Source: Malurus cyaneus samueli | Taxonomy: Eukaryota > Chordata > Aves > Passeriformes > Maluridae | Direction: 5' to 3' | DNA length: 64,000 nucleotides | Assembly: GCA_009741485.1 (NCBI GenBank) | Contig: CM019216.1 | Span: 25,837,787-25,901,786, forward strand | Shown: positions 49,367 through 61,073 of the stretch, one piece after another | Layout: each line of letters begins with the position of its first letter | How positions within the stretch are numbered: position 1 is the first letter of the stretch | Notes under the pieces: model-generated | The model's input: the letters and a program-made list of their open reading frames with translations, nothing else | Database searches by the model: none | What the model was told of the DNA's origin: nothing | Position numbers and translations under genes: made by a program

Positions 49367-49815
49367 AAAAATAAATTACTGTATTCCTTCTGAAAATTCA
49401 GAGGGATTTTTTCCTGGGTTTTTGTTTGTTTTTTTTTCCTAGTGTAGCCTCTGAAAACTTAGGTCAATTCTCATGCATTCAAATAAATTTATTTACCAAT
49501 TACAAAAATGTCAGTCTCTAATACATAAAAATATTTGCTTCAAGAAGCAGCAATGCAAGAACTTCTTGAACCAAATAGATTAGTCAGATAGATAAAAAGT
49601 GTAGAATTTAATTGTGCTAAAATATCTTTCTGTCCTGATTGATTTACAGGTTTTAATCCTGTCCCCTTTGATTCTCTCTATTGTCTACTGTATTTTCTGA
49701 GAATTTCCTTATTAAAAGCTCATTTTCCATGCAGCACTTGTTTATAAGAGTGTTTGTTATAAACTGAATCACAATTGTCATACAACTTCCAATGCTGTCT
49801 TTTTTTTTAGTGTGA
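49367..49815 (+). repeat. Small tandem duplication, unit 2 (about 449 bp), noisy
   Basis: Directly repeats 48876-49331, with very many one- to few-base insertions and deletions but long exact words in between. That style resembles two readings of one locus more than two aged copies. Confidence 0.95.
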
Positions 49816-51900
49816 TGAATTTATTTTTGTTGTGGTTACCTTGTCATTCTTCCAAAGTCTGATTCCTTTAATTCTAAGTGGAAAAATGTGCATAGTGATA
49901 TATCAGAATGATACATCGCTTGTTACTATGACTCTAAAACATACTCTTTGACTTCTTAAATTCTGTGTGTGGGTGTGTGTGTAATCCTTTGTAACCCTAA
50001 TGGATTTAGAAGGAATGGAGGGCTAAATCTTAGGGTAAAGTCTTAAACTGCATGTGCAGTCTCTTATTTATATTCTTTCTTTGTCATCATTACAAAAAAA
50101 AAATAAAAGAAAAAATCTTACAGATGCTGCAGAACCAAAAAGGAAAAACTTAAGCCATTATGAAAGTCTCTTTTAGTACAATCTGAAAAACGTCCACCAA
50201 TGGATTGTGAAGAAGTAGGAGACACTTCCAATACACTTTTAAAAGTAGAAATCATTTATAATTTCAAATAATGGCTCATGCTGAGGGGCAGGAATTCAAA
50301 GCATCAGATTCCTTTGGCAAAAGGGAGTTTGTCTCAGGTTCCTGCTTTCTCAGCCCAAGTCTTAAGCTTTTCTAAAGTTGTACAGTCCTCTCTGCAATGG
50401 CAGCAATCCTGTCCTCTTCTGTCAGGGTCAACTTTGCAAGACTGTCTGTCTGTAGCTTTGTGGCAATTCAGAATATGAAGATTTAACTCTTTAGCAAAGT
50501 TCTGTTTAATTTTCTTCTTTGCGCTAGTTTAGAAGAGGACTCTCCTATTTTGTGATTAATGATGGAGGAAGCAAAAGCAGGTATCTGCTTTCTAGAAAAA
50601 AAAATGGATGTTTTGAAGCACTGGGACAGAAGCAGTAGAAAGAAAAGATGCTCCCAGATACTGAGCCCAAGGTGTGCAGCAGGTTTTAAGTCTTCGTGCA
50701 CATAAATCCATCAGGTCATGGAGGTCTTTCTGTGAAACATTTTGTTCTTGTATATTCACATCAGCTCTGATATTAATTTCACTTTCAGCAGAAAAGGAAA
50801 TGAAAAATTACAGTTCAGGTGAAATCAACATATTTTACTTGATCTTGTATTAAACCTGGGAGATTTAGTTTGCTTTAGGAAAAGGTCAAAAAGCTGCACT
50901 GTTTGAAGAAACAACACATGGGGAATCTTTGGAGGTATGAATCATTGAAGAAATTTAGACTCCACTACATAGTGTTTTAAAAGTGAAGCAGGTTTGAATA
51001 AAAATCTATGAAGATTGAAATATATGTAATTAAAGAGTTAGTGAAAAAACAGAGCAGAAGCCCAGAATCATTTATTTGAAACATCCCACTGTGTGAAATG
51101 TAAAAGGAGTTGTTCAGAATTCCATCTATACTGTGTATATCACTGAGGTTTGCAAAAGATTATAAAATAGAGTAGGACAGACAAACTGTACTTATGTAGT
51201 GTTTTGATCCTGGCTGTATCCACTAAAGTCTTTCCATCCCTCCCCTCTACAACTGATCATGGAGAGAAAACATAGCAAAGGTTCATGAGTTAAGGATCAT
51301 GTGAGAGAGCACTCACTGAATACCATTATGGGCAAAGTAGACTTGAACTGGGAAAATTAACTGAATCAAAATCAGAGCAGAGTAATGAGACATGAAACAA
51401 ATAGTAAAAACATATTACCCCCACCCCTCCCTCCTTCCTGGGTTCTCCCTCCCCTCCACTGCACAGGGAGACTGGAATGGGGTTATGGTCTGTACATCTC
51501 TGGTTGTCTCTGCTGCTGCTTCCTCCTTTCTTTATTCCAGGTCTCAATATTGTGCCCTATGCATAAATTTTAACATATGGACCATGACTGAGTTAATTTC
51601 AGATTGTGTAATTTGATTTTTAACAAGACTAAAATATCTGGATACATTCACAATATTTTTTATCTTTTTTTCATCTAATACACATCTGAAAAATAGTTTT
51701 TAAGTTAAATTAAATGAACATCCAAGTACCTATACGTACATATGCTATATCTTGTCACAAAGGTATCCACAAATGTGGAAACACTGCAACATATAGAACT
51801 AGACTTCCAGCACTGCTATTCTACTTAATCACATCAAGCAAGTTCTCTTTTTGAAAGAAGTTTGTAGTAATGCATATAGACATTTCAAAAATTTCTTTTA
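49816..51900. other. AT-rich single-copy DNA, nothing recognised
   Basis: No repeat family or gene was recognised. A short GT run lies at 49964-49982 and a pyrimidine-rich stretch at about 51415-51460. Confidence 0.5.
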
Positions 51901-51906
51901 TTCCAG

Positions 51907-51935
<29 letters not shown>
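51907..51935. repeat. Poly-A tract
   Basis: About 29 A. No transposable element was recognised to its left, so it was not linked to a retrocopy. Confidence 0.95.
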
Positions 51936-51937
<2 letters not shown>

Positions 51938-51939
51938 AA

Positions 51940-53490
51940 AAAGCTGAGGAAGGTAAGCCAAAGAGGACTATGCTGATATTACTTTTTTCTTTTATTTGTT
52001 CAAGAAGGTGTTTTCTCTTCTTCTTTAACACTGTACTACATTTATGGATTTAGTTCCTATTATCTAAATTTACTGACAGAAAGTCCAGAGTATTTTTATT
52101 TTTTAGTCTTTATAATGATGCAGGGAATAATTAAGCTGAAAGAATGGGGGAGAAAAAAATGCCTGTTAAAATATTTGTGGTTTTTATGAGGAGATCTGAA
52201 TGTTCACTAGTTCAAACACAATATTCATGCCTTGTACCATCAGAGTTACAAGGAATTCAACATTGGAGGGAAAGAAAAATATTTTTTAGCAAGGTTGTCT
52301 GGGTTTTTTTAATTTATTTTCTAGAGTGTCAGTGCACTGAAACTACTCGTTTTGATTTATACATAGGGTAGAGCACCTTTACAGAAGAAGTTATGTGATT
52401 CAAGTGGTCTGTGTGACCAGCAGTCTCCCAGTCTGTATGTAGAACGTGTACCTCTCTCTTTGTATCTCTTAAGCAATCCCTCTAGTCTCCATCTTTCAAA
52501 CAGCATTAAAAGATAACCTTTTTATTGATTGACATTACTGCTAGTGATGAAGTTATAGGTTTGTTGAGAGTTCCTCTGACTGGTCAAGTATTCATTTGCG
52601 AAGGGTGCAAAATTCTCATTAGTATGTCAACTATTTGTGTTATTGTGTAAGACCTGGTCATTGATTGAAAGAAGATCGATAAAGGTCTGTGGAATTGCAA
52701 AGAGTTTGTAAGGAAGTAAACAAATTGTAAAGAACTTCTACTGTATAGAAGCTATCCCTGAGTGATAGCATAAGCCTCTTTCTAGACACAGCTCATCAAG
52801 ATAAAGGAATTCCTATGATATAGATAGCAAATTATTACAGCTAAGTAACCTCTTATTGTTCAGTGCAATCAACAGATATTTGTACTCTAAAATTGCTCTT
52901 TTACTGTACTTTTTATGTTCACTAATGCTCTGAGAAACCTTAAAATAAAGGATAGGAGTAAGAGATGTTTGTTAAGACTCTTCACTCTTACATCACAGAA
53001 GAGCATTTCCTATTATTTTATTCATTTGAAGTACTTTCTCTGGAAGCACTATAAAAGTTTTCACTGAAAACAGAGTTTTGTAGAGCTGTAAATTAATTTA
53101 ATGCCATTTTTACCCTAAAATCTAAGAGACAAAAGACGAAGGCGTGGAGAGACAAAGTCATGACAAGGGAATCTGACCCTCCTCAGCTCATTTAGGGATA
53201 CTGAATCAGTTCTACTTGGTCTTTTTGCCTTGAGCCTCATTTGGGAAAAGTAAACAAACAAAACTAATAGGCCAATCTGAATCCAGAATCCTACCTGGAT
53301 CCACCAGTCTAGAAGAGCAAGGAGAATCTTAGCTGGCCAATTGGCTGTCACACTGAGTGATTCACACTTTGAGCTAACAAATATGAGGGATGGAATCCAA
53401 AGCTGTAACTTGTGTACTGACAAGCAATGGGGTGGATGTTACCCACCAAAGTAATGGGGAATATCTCCCAACCTCCAAAAGGCTGCACCA
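51940..53490. other. AT-rich single-copy DNA; right end may be CR1 5' sequence
   Basis: Nothing was recognised up to about 53100. The stretch 53100-53490 is less AT-rich and could be the diverged 5' continuation of the CR1 copy that follows, but I could not align it by eye. Confidence 0.4.
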
Positions 53491-53499
53491 AAAGGGTAA

Positions 53500-54170
53500 C
53501 ACAGTCAACAATGCAGCTGATGTGTCTCTGTACCAATAGAGCAAACAGGAGTAACTGGAAGCCATGGCACAGCTGGAAAGCTACAATAGTTCAGTTCACT
53601 GTTGCTGAAACTTGGTGGGATGAATTATATTTTCATGCTCTAATCCTACTGCGGAACAACAACCCCCTGTTACATGAAAAAGCAGCACAGCAAGATATAA
53701 GGAGTACAGAGGACCCCTGGAGTGTACTGAGGATAATTTCTTAATTCATGTGATACAGCCTGAAAAATAGAATATTGCAGCAGAAAACATTTATTGTTAG
53801 ACCTATGCTTGCCAACTCAGAAGAACGAATTGCAGAGGTTAAGATTGGTGGCGGTTTGGCCTGCAGTGATCATGCCCTGATCATGAAAATGTACAGAGGG
53901 CTGGAGCAGTCCTCCTAAGACAACTCAAACAAGTTAAGGTTTTTCAACCAGGAGAGCAGAAGGGTCTGAGGATATCTTATTGCAGCTTTTCAGTATATAA
54001 AGGGAGTTTAAAAATAAGGTGGGGAGAGAGACTTTAACCAAGCCCTTTAGTGACAGGAAAAGGGGCAGTAGTACTTAAGTGAAAGAGGTTGGATATTAGG
54101 AAAAAATGTTTTATAATGAGAGTGTCAAGACATTGGAACATATTGCTCAGAAAACTCTGGATGTTCCATC
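53500..54170 (+). mobile_element. CR1 LINE remnant, endonuclease part joined to 3' part
   Basis: Plus-strand CR1 in two pieces. About 53500-53890 resembles the endonuclease region: TGTCTCTGTACCAAT, then AACTGGAAGCCAT, then GAAACTTGGTGGGATGAA at 53606-53623, encoding the motif ETWWDE (family pattern TETWWD, which carries a catalytic Glu), and later TGGCCTGCAGTGATCATG. From about 53896 (AGGGCTGGAGCAG) it jumps to the CR1 3' region: TTTTTCAACCAGGAGAGCAG, GCTTTTCAGTATATAAAGG, ATATTAGGAAAAAATG, ACATTGGAACATATTGCTCA and GGATGTTCCATC. The reverse-transcriptase core is missing, and the element stops before its normal tail and terminal octamer. It is heavily mutated and inactive. Confidence 0.82.
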
Positions 54171-54175
54171 ATATT

Positions 54176-54570
54176 GTTCATCCAAGGAGTTTTAGTGACA
54201 TGATCATGGCTTTTCAGTTATACACTGAGTTTCTGCTTCTTGTGTTGGCAGCAATCATGTACATTTAAAAAACTGACTACATGTAAATGTAACCATTCAT
54301 ACACAGCTATGGGACAAGAGACAACATCTTCCCTGATCCAGCCTACTCTATCAAAGTTCAGCTTCAATGGAGACAACTTGATATCTCCAAATTTCATATG
54401 ACTCTCCAGCGAGAGACCATCCTGCATTGAGGTATTTCATTCTTCCTTTACAAAGTGTTACCTTTCTTTCTGGTGAAGAAAATAATTCAAATTATTTTGA
54501 GGGGAAAAGAGAAGCAATAGATGATATGATTTAACCTAATTAGTTATATCCTCGTCTTGTATCCAAGCCA
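54176..54570. other. Spacer between two CR1 fragments, nothing recognised
   Basis: No repeat or gene was recognised. The frame 54218-54427 has no recognisable features. Confidence 0.5.
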
Positions 54571-54574
54571 CTTT

Positions 54575-54762
54575 CACAGATTCATAAAATCACATAATAT
54601 TTTGTTTTGGAAGGGACATTCAAGGTCACGTAGTTTCAACTCTCCTGCCATGGTCAGGTACAACTTCCACTAGAAAAGATTGCTTACTCAAAGCCCCATC
54701 CAACCTGGCTTTAAACACTTACAGGGATAGGGAACCCACAGCTTCTCTGGGCAACAATTTGT
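54575..54762 (-). mobile_element. Short CR1 LINE 3' tail fragment
   Basis: Minus-strand CR1 tail seen in reverse on the plus strand: CACAGATTCATAAAATCACA at the left (degenerate CACAGAAT units), then TTTTGGAAGGGACATTCAAG, CTCCTGCCATGG, AAAGCCCCATCCAACCTGGC and GCTTCTCTGGGCAAC. It is very strongly 5'-truncated, with no coding sequence. Confidence 0.9.
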
Positions 54763-57700
54763 ATGTGTTACACAAAAATAGCACCCATAAACATGGAAAA
54801 TTATGTTGGGCTTCCCTCTCCAACTGTTCGAGCTATACATTTTCTAGAATTCTTGTTTCCTTTTTCTGGTCTAATTAATTTGATTTTCTCTTACTTTGTC
54901 ATGTTCCACTTAAAAGGAATTGGGTCATGACTGTGATTAATACTTGTGATATCATCATATCAAATAGGTCTGTGGTTAGAACTTTTTCTGGGAAAGAAAC
55001 ACTTAAAAAGGGTATGTGCACAATTATGTCTAATTATTATAAAGATTTTTGTTTTCTGGGAGCATTGGGAGGAAAAAAACCCTGAAAATGCTCCAAGGAA
55101 ATTAAGTGTATTTTACAGTGTCTCCAAACTCTCCTCATCACTCTGAAAACATTGCTTTTGCTGAAAATCCATTCTGCGTTCCATTTTTTTGTCATAATGT
55201 CTTATATTGTATAAAACTGTGAAGATGCATTGTCTGTGTTACTGTATGGTGCATTTTCCAAAATGCAAAGTAAATCATTGTACCATATAGCTGAATTGAA
55301 GGATTCAGATTAGAATCAGATAAAACGCACTTACTTGAACAAGCTAGTAATTACACTGAATCATGTAATGTGTCTCCAGAGCTACTCTATTCTAGTTTGC
55401 TTAAAGAGCAGCTGACTCTGAAAGCATACTGTTTACAAGCCATTCTGTTCCACATATAATCTATTTTTCAATATTTATCTTACATTGTTCTTTACTACTA
55501 GGAGCATTTGCATGAAAACGGGATCTTTGTTTTTCAGGAGTCCATCTGCTGCTGCTGCTTTTTCTCAGCCTGAAGTCATAATCCAGTGTTCGAGACATCA
55601 TCCTTACATTTAGAGGAACCAGATGAATTGTCATTATAAACAAAGTGTAAAAACCCTCAGATTCTGCCTTCAGACTTGGTTTAAAATGAGGAAACTGTAG
55701 AACTCTCAACCACTAAACCTTTTTTTTTTTTACAAGTCCACATAGTGATGCACAGACAGGAAACCAGTAAGAAGAATCAGCAACTCCTTTAAAAGATATG
55801 AAAGGTACTCCACAGAGTTAGGGAACTAGATTGCAGAAAGTAGGTTTTGCTAAGGTAACAGCATACTACTGTTTACACCATGTAAGTTCCCTTACATGGA
55901 ATGTCTTCAAAACCTATGCTGAGTTTAATTAATTACATTAATTTTTTACTCAGACAAATTCTCACTTACCAAGCAGGACACCAGCAGAGATATTGTCGTG
56001 GCTTTGAGGGGACCAGAGAATTTGCAATCCAGACAAGGTCCTCTCAAAAGAAACCAAATTTTTGCAGTTGGCTTTGACAGAATATAGATATATATTTGAA
56101 TTCAGGATGTTTCTAATTGTGGCTAATGAGCTGGAAATGTCATTCCAGATGCTGATAGAATTTATTTGAATAAAAATACTATTTTTTTTTAATAATAAAA
56201 AAAAAAAAGAAAAAAAATTACTTGTAAGCAGTTATTTAAACTCTTTCCCTTCTTGACACCAAGGGCCAGTACCTGCTGAGGACAATTTGCCACTGCCACA
56301 TCTTATCTGTCTCTTATTAACTACCACAGAAACACAGATGGTTAGTTTAGGGAACTTGGCTTTTTGTTAACTGGTGTCTGGTGAGGGAAGTCACATCCCA
56401 TGTAATGAATACAAAATGCAGCCTGGGAAATAGAACTGTTTTTCACTATTTTCATGATGCCACTAAAACAGCTGTGTGTACATATATTGTAGGCCGAGAG
56501 ATTACAGCTGTACATAAGTCTAGAGAGCACGCAAGTTTGTGGGTAAATACGTAAATTATGTTAGGCAGAAGGCTAACACATTGGTGATTTTTTTGTGATG
56601 GCTGCTTTCCATGTATTTATGCTGAGGAAGAACTGAACATTCAGAACTCTAAAATATTGAGTCTGAAATTATTTAAATTTTGTTAATATGGCAGGGTGTC
56701 TCAAACAATAACAATTTGATTGCCTCATGTCCACGTCCTTTGGTTTTAATTCTCCAGTTAGATTAAATTTTCAAATGGATTAAGAGTATGAAACATAGCC
56801 CATAATTATTGCAGTTTCCTGCTTGTCCTCATTCTTCACAGCAAAGGTAGTCCAGCTAGACAATATGCAGGGAAAAGCAACCTGGGACACTTCATGAGGT
56901 TTTACACATACAAACCATACTAGTTATTCAGAAAGCATTTCTAAAACTGTATTCTATGACTCAGAACAAAATCTCTACTGATATTTTCTATCAATCATAT
57001 AGATTGATATGGTTCACTTTATCAAACTAAAATTTCAGTCTGCTTTCAGGTAATGCGTGCTTGTTTCCTAACCATGTACAGTTTCACTGCTGTTGAGCAG
57101 TCAGAATAAGGGCTGTAAAGAGCAACTTAAAGTTGCTTCCATATGTTTTCATTTAATCCTTTGTCTTTTGTGTTTTAGCTGTGTTCATTTTCTGCTTCCT
57201 TCATCCTCCTTTTAAAAGACTTCCTGTCTTTTAACTTGGTCTTCCTTATTTCTCAGCAATGTGATGTTACTTGCAGTTTGGGAACATGATTTCAAGGGAT
57301 TTTGCTGCTAGCATTTAAGAGGGCAACATGGAAGGAACTACTGAAATGTAGGAAAATCTGAGAGAAAGCTTGTATTGTAGAGAAAGTGTGTATTGTAGAG
57401 AAGTTATGAGGACTTTCTGTTACTGAGTGATTGCATGAAATGTCTGACATGCACTTATTTACAACAAAGTCTAACTAATAGCCTTTGTCAAGTATCAAAA
57501 GCCTTTCTTTATCAAATTTAAATTAGACCATCTACAATACATGGTCTGGCAGTGCTCTGTAATTTCATTTTAAAAAGAAATATTTCTAGACTTAAAGATA
57601 AGAATTTCTGCACCACTCCTTCATATAAGTGTTAGAGATGGATTTCCATCAGTGTTCCAACTACTTAAATATGTTTTAGAGTGTACTGTTGGAGACAAAG

Positions 57701-60200
57701 AAAGAGCAGCTCCCTTAATTGTCAGTTTGGTATTGCTTATGTGTATGTTTCTTTACCCCTCCAAAAACTTGCTTACAACATTGCTTTCTATTCAGATTTT
57801 ATTTTTTTCAGGCACATGACCTAATAGACTTTCTCTTTAATTTCAGGTTTATAATTGAAAGCTTCATCAAATGGATTATTTTAAGAGAGATTAATGACTT
57901 TCTTGAATCCACAATAGACACCAGATCTGCTTTATTACTTCTCTTTTCCTTTATGGAATAACTAATGGATATTTTCTTTCACACACCAATTGAAAAGGGG
58001 TTTCCTGCCCACCGTGTAACCAGTTTTTGAGCATTCTGAGTTTTGATCTTATATTAAGACAACATTTTTTGGGTCTAATAATGCTCTTGTCAATTAATAA
58101 TTTACCTTCTAGCTCAAGTTCCCTAGGCACCAGTGTTAAACACATACTTACTATAGAGAGATTATCGTTTCTTTCTTAGATGTAATCTAAAACCAAGTTA
58201 AATTACTAACTCTGGGTTTGGACTTTCGGCTAATTTATAGCATTTTTGCAGCACTACCTTGACACTATGATTTTATAAGCAGTCTCATGTTTCAGGTAGG
58301 TTGGCAAGGATGATTTTGATTCTCAGAAAATCTCTCTGCTTCCTGGATTTCAAACAATGCATTTCAAAATGTCTAATAAAATAATGCATGAGTGTAATTT
58401 ACTTTTTGATTTATTTTTATATAATACACCACTATGACTTTAATAGACTTATATACTTACATATGCTGACATAATCAGAATTTATATTTTGCAAAATAAA
58501 TACTATGGGATGATATATGATTTAATACAAAATAAATTTAACAGATTTTATCAAATGTTATATATTATGTACATTAAAAAAATAAAATTAGTTTTGTAAT
58601 GAGCAATATGTTCCATGGGCTTTTTATAAAGAATTCTCTGTAAATACTTTCCTTTAAACTCTTCCATGACACATTTTTCCTCATCCTATTCCTGTGTTCC
58701 TGCTTCTCCATTCTTCTAATACAAAGTGAGAGTACTTTGGGTTCTACCAATACTTGCCAATCATATGATCCATTTAAGTTTCTGTAGTAGTGTGCCAGAG
58801 TTACCTCACTCCAAGCATCAGAGTTCACTTTTCTTTCCTAAAACTCCTAATTTCTCATACTCTTCAAATACATGGAAGACAGAACAAAAAGATGTTTGTT
58901 TGATCAAAGTGAAACAATATAAATTTAAGCAAGGTTTAACTGATCTATAACATGCTTCAAATATGTTTGTTTGCTGGCAAGTGTGGACAGGAAGGTGCTA
59001 ATTTAACACACAATGTGGCTTGCCCTTTTATTTAAAATGTCAGAAATTATATGATATATTAAGTCATTACAAGACCTATCTGTCTTTGCTCCATTTTGCC
59101 TAAATGCATGTGAATGTAGTCTTCCAGTGAAGAGATTGTGACTGCCCTCAGTTGTGCAAAGCATTGGGTCCCTTGAATATAAAAAAGTGTAATCATATTT
59201 TTCTGAAAGAACTGATTTTTGACATATTCTATAGCATCTAATTTATAAAATTTAATTGAAGAAGAGATCATATGGACAAAACTAGTTCTTCCTCTTTTGC
59301 TTATTGAGATTCAGGATTTAAAAGCAACATATTTGAAATAGAACTTGAATATGAATTTCACACAGACTTGTAAATGAAGTGCTGCAGGAGTAGGAAACCT
59401 TATTTTCTTGAATTTTTGTAGCTTCTCTGAGTTTTAACCTGTTGTTATACCCCTTTTCTATAGCTGTTTGTCAACAGCTGTTTGGCTTTTTAAATAAGGC
59501 TTAAACCCAAAGTTGTGAGACTCAGTCACACTGAATAATGCCTTATGGCATAGTTGGTCTCAACAAAATGTATCTAAATAAATTAACTGTGTACAAAAGC
59601 AACAGAACCTAGTCTAATATGAGCCATCAATTTAATAAATATATTTTCCCTTCAATCATTAATACTAGTAGTGGTCGGTTCCTTAAAACACCAAACAATC
59701 AAGGGAATGTGGATAATCAGCAACTTTCTTAGATAATTGTATATTGTATTCTATTATTTCATGTATGCTTTTTTTCCTTTGCATATTTTCTACATCTATG
59801 TGCATATGAAGGGGTTGGACTTCTTGAAATCAATGTTTACACAATGAACAGCATCAGATGAATATGATAAATATCAATTCTCTTAGGTTCTTAATTTTGC
59901 ATATTAGGTGAGTAACAATTATCCAATAGTTATTTCAGATTCTCATTCACACAATTATAGGTGTAACTATCTGGAAAAAAGCCCCATACAGATGTTGACA
60001 GTGAATGCAAGTTATTTTCACATACCTCCTTCAGAGTTACAAAATCAGAGTCTACAAAAAATTAAGAAACAAATTATTTCCCTATTGTTTTAAGTAGTTC
60101 CCTAAACAATAAGTTTCCTTAGTTCCCTAGTTTCCTTATTTTCTGGAATTTTTGATGATTACGGGGGCTGCCACCCATAATTACTGCATCCCCCGTTTTT
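54763..60200. other. AT-rich single-copy DNA, nothing recognised
   Basis: No repeat family or gene was recognised. Minor items are a CTG run at about 55549-55560, a T9/AATAAT/A-rich pair at 56181-56217 that could fold back, and a short direct repeat of TGTATTGTAGAGAA at about 57371-57402. Confidence 0.5.
56181..56217. repeat. Poly-T / poly-A fold-back low-complexity tract
   Basis: Nine to ten T, AATAAT, then two A runs separated by one G. Confidence 0.85.
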
Positions 60201-60210
60201 TTTTCATCTG

Positions 60211-60548
60211 TTGTATTTTCATCTTTATATCTGTCTTCATCTGTTGTTTTTAAGACCTTGGAGATGGAGAAAATCCTTATTTTGTCTTTATATGATGGAT
60301 ACAAACCCCAATCATGTATTCAGACTTGTCCATCTAATGGACCTGCTGCCCCTGATATTTATGCAACAGACTGCTATAGCTCTGTCTGTAGCTGGAACAG
60401 AATACTTCAGCATGATCAACATTTTAACTCACAGACAGACACTTGGCCATATTGTCCAGATGGAATTTGCACTGTCTCTTTCTCTAAGCACGTCTGTCTC
60501 TGTATGTACAAAAATCATTTAGAGGCCGGTCTCTTGCTGAGCAAATAG
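60211..60548 (+). other. Two overlapping open frames, unidentified
   Basis: Two plus-strand frames overlap (60211-60522, 103 codons; 60258-60548, 96 codons). The second starts at ATG and is cysteine-rich, the first is hydrophobic. Neither resembles a known domain. Their overlap shows mainly that this stretch is poor in stop codons. It could be an old coding remnant or simply less AT-rich DNA. Confidence 0.15.
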
Positions 60549-61034
60549 CTCAGAGGATGGTCATTAAGTGCATGGGGACTGAAAAAAAAGCACTTAAAGC
60601 CCACTCCTAAGTCAACTCGTCCTCCTGCAGCCTGATCAAGCTTTTTTGAAGTTTTCTGTCTGCTGAGTACTCTCCTAATGCATGTTTGGCATTCAAATGC
60701 TGTTGAACATATTTTACTACAATTTATCTTGCTCTGCCTTGAATGGACAAAAAAGTTGTCAGACTCACTATTTTGAAGAAAATTCCTTCTTCAGGATATG
60801 TCTCAGATCTCATCTCACAGCCCAGCTATTGCAACTGGAAAACCTCTTCATTTTGAGTATTTGCTGCCACAAGAAGTTGGTTCTTGCACACAATCAATCC
60901 ATGGTCACCAGCCTGAAAGTTAATTATTAATTTACTGGTGTTTGTGAAAATGTGGGAAGAGATGCTGAACATGCACAACTTGTTTGAATTCTGATATTCT
61001 GTTGTAACATAACATAGTAAAATGAGAACAAACC

Positions 61035-61073
61035 TTTTTTTTGTTTTTTTTTTGTTTTGTTTTGTTTTGTTTT
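61035..61073. repeat. (TTTTG)n microsatellite
   Basis: T runs interrupted by single G, ending in four regular TTTTG units. Confidence 0.95.

Noticed and set aside
11829..49815. Repeated units as a CRISPR array or satellite array
   Set aside because: There are only two copies of each unit, they are far too long for CRISPR repeats, and there is no regular spacer structure. The organism is a vertebrate.
53115..53744. Frames on both strands around 53.1-53.7 kb as host genes
   Set aside because: The plus-strand frame carries the CR1 endonuclease motif ETWWDE and belongs to a decayed LINE. The others overlap it or lie in its possible 5' extension.
54820..54840. GTTCGAG-like words (also near 55588) as tRNA T-arm signals
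   Set aside because: No matching A-box, acceptor stem or anticodon arm could be placed around them.
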